From the NCBI GenBank assembly GCA_029379385.1, contig CM055610.1:19989422-20053421 (forward strand): a stretch of 64,000 bases of DNA, written 5' to 3'. The notes below the pieces were generated by a model. That model had not been told where the DNA came from. It saw only the letters and a program-made list of their open reading frames with translations, and did no database searches. Origin of the DNA: Quillaja saponaria (Eukaryota > Streptophyta > Magnoliopsida > Fabales > Quillajaceae). Shown piece after piece: positions 62,738 to 64,000 of the stretch (the first letter of the stretch is position 1; the number at the start of each line of letters is the position of its first letter). The position numbers and the translations under genes are program-made.

Positions 62738-63667
62738 TCAACTCTGGCCAATAAGCACATCTTTATAGGGAGTTGGTAATGTTGGAGCTGGTAGTACCAC
62801 TTTGGGTTCTTCAACTTGCCTTGCTCTTCTCCTATGATCTTCAAGAATCAGAGGGACCTGGCCCTCCCTTTCATGTACAAGTCTTTCTTGTGCCCCTCCT
62901 CTTAGTTTCTCGAGCCGTAGTCCATCAATTTGCTGCATTTTGAACACTTTAACTACATTTGTCAATCCACCAACAAAGAACAACAAGCTCCCAAAGATAC
63001 CTAGCCAGATCCAAGTTGTGCTCTGCATAAAGATAACGTACCCCAAAAAATCATAATATGCTATGCTCAGTACTCGAACTGGAAATCGATACTTCGCTGA
63101 AACTTTAGCAGGCATCATATACTATCCGCTACCTTGAATTATCAATGGAACCATAACCCATGATCTACAAATTGGAAATTTCTTTTCGGGATTTTGTGGA
63201 GAACTCAGTAGAAGTCTGTATATGATAGTGATCAACCTATATAGTTCTGGTGTTTAAGGCAATATATAGTTCTTCGCATTTGGTTGGGATATGACATTTT
63301 GTATCTGAGCTTTATTACATTTGCAGGTGCAATGACTATCACATATCACTATTACCGGTCAATAAGACAATCAAATTATCGAAGGGTGCGATAGTGAATA
63401 TCTGTTACTTACAAACAACTCCAGGCCATGATGAATAGATCCAGCAGCTTGCTCTCGGTTATTTAGAATTGCACCCACCATGAACAATAAACTCCCCATC
63501 AAAAAGGGGATTTGTACACTTTGCTGCAATATCTGGACATGTCCATTCGCTCTCTCGTAGATTTGACATGAATTGTGGATTGATCCTAGCACCCATAAAA
63601 TGGGTCCAGCGACAAGCATGTTCAAAGCGTGCTTTTCCAATTTGAAGTAACCATATCCTTTCTCTTC
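62738..63667 (-). CDS. Multi-pass membrane protein of unknown function, C-terminal part
   Basis: I do not recognise the family with certainty. Two coding exons are clear: 63667-63413 (85 codons) and 63022-62738 (94 codons plus stop). They join in phase 0. The upstream acceptor (ACCACAG before GAAGAG) means the gene continues 5', probably beyond the right edge, so this entry is partial. The 179 residues hold three hydrophobic segments built on a shared pattern: GPILWVLGSIHN, GSLLFMVGAILN and GSLLFFVGGLTN. They are separated by short polar loops and followed by a charged C-terminal tail. The repeated G-x-LL-x-x-G-x-x-x-N motif suggests internal duplication, as in YrhK-like membrane domains (tentative comparison). 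No catalytic residues are evident. Confidence 0.7.
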
Positions 63668-64000
63668 CTGTGGTATATAGATCAACAAGTGAAAAGAACG
63701 CCATAAACCAGAAATGCAATGTCTTACTTCAGAAGTACAATTTCAAGTGAGAACTTACAGAACACAATCAACTCCTACCACTCAAATTTGAAACTAAGGG
63801 AAAGTACACAAGTTAGACAACACATTTTAATGATTGTAGCTAAAAATGAAACTCGAAGGAGCTTGAGAATGAAATATATATTAAATATTTACTATGTTAC
63901 GGATTTTCCATGAGCTAATATGAATTCTCAAAATCTCTCTATCCTATCTCTTCAAATTAATATCTTGAATTTATCATGAACATTTTTTAGAAATATAGAA
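63668..64000. other. Upstream intron sequence of the partial membrane-protein gene
   Basis: No coding exon could be identified here on the minus strand. A possible donor (GTAAGTT on the minus strand near 63758) is preceded by in-frame stops in the frames I checked. The missing 5' exons are probably past the window edge. Confidence 0.4.

Noticed and set aside
1..64000. CRISPR arrays, operons, riboswitches or bacterial insertion sequences
   Set aside because: None seen. The gene structure, introns and repeats are those of a plant nuclear genome.

Overview
This is a eudicot nuclear genomic window. It is AT-rich, its genes are split by GT-AG introns, and every recognisable protein is a plant family. 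The introns and spacers carry short plant mobile elements: MITE-like elements, a TRIM-type LTR element, a SINE-like insertion and many AT or homopolymer tracts. I see no bacterial, organellar, viral or CRISPR content. All exon joins below were worked out by eye from splice signals, reading phase and family knowledge. Each complete gene model closes in frame.

Layout. (1) About 1.59-8.3 kb, + strand: trehalose-6-phosphate phosphatase (TPP), with a TATA promoter, a non-coding first exon, a leader intron of about 3.6 kb and 10 coding exons (370 aa). (2) 9.7-20.9 kb, - strand, convergent with TPP: a large protein (1318 aa) with an N-terminal nucleotidyltransferase/PAP-OAS1-type core and a long low-complexity tail. 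(3) 20.9-31.8 kb: an AT-rich spacer of about 11 kb with no supported gene but several MITE-like elements. (4) 31.8-35.5 kb, + strand: an ABA receptor of the PYL7-10 (RCAR) type, 192 aa, 3 exons. (5) 36.5-50.4 kb, - strand, convergent with PYL: FTSH11-type organellar AAA/zinc metalloprotease, 827 aa, 17 exons, whose introns hold a TRIM-like element, a hAT-like element and a perfect 63-bp palindrome. (6) 51.4-58.6 kb, - strand: polypyrimidine-tract-binding protein (PTB), 452 aa, three RRMs, with a probable poison exon. (7) 58.6-62.7 kb: a spacer with three inverted-repeat elements. (8) 62.7 kb to the right edge, - strand: the C-terminal part of a multi-pass membrane protein of unknown function.

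The genes are not an operon-like unit. Two concern sugar or hormone signalling (TPP, PYL), two concern RNA (nucleotidyltransferase, PTB) and one concerns organelle protein quality control. I found no clear new multi-gene system. The observations most worth checking are the PTB poison exon with its CU tract, the 63-bp palindrome flanked by TAAAG repeats in an FTSH11 intron, the four G-boxes in the TPP leader intron, the intact catalytic triad of the uncharacterised nucleotidyltransferase, and several small mobile elements with recognisable target duplications.
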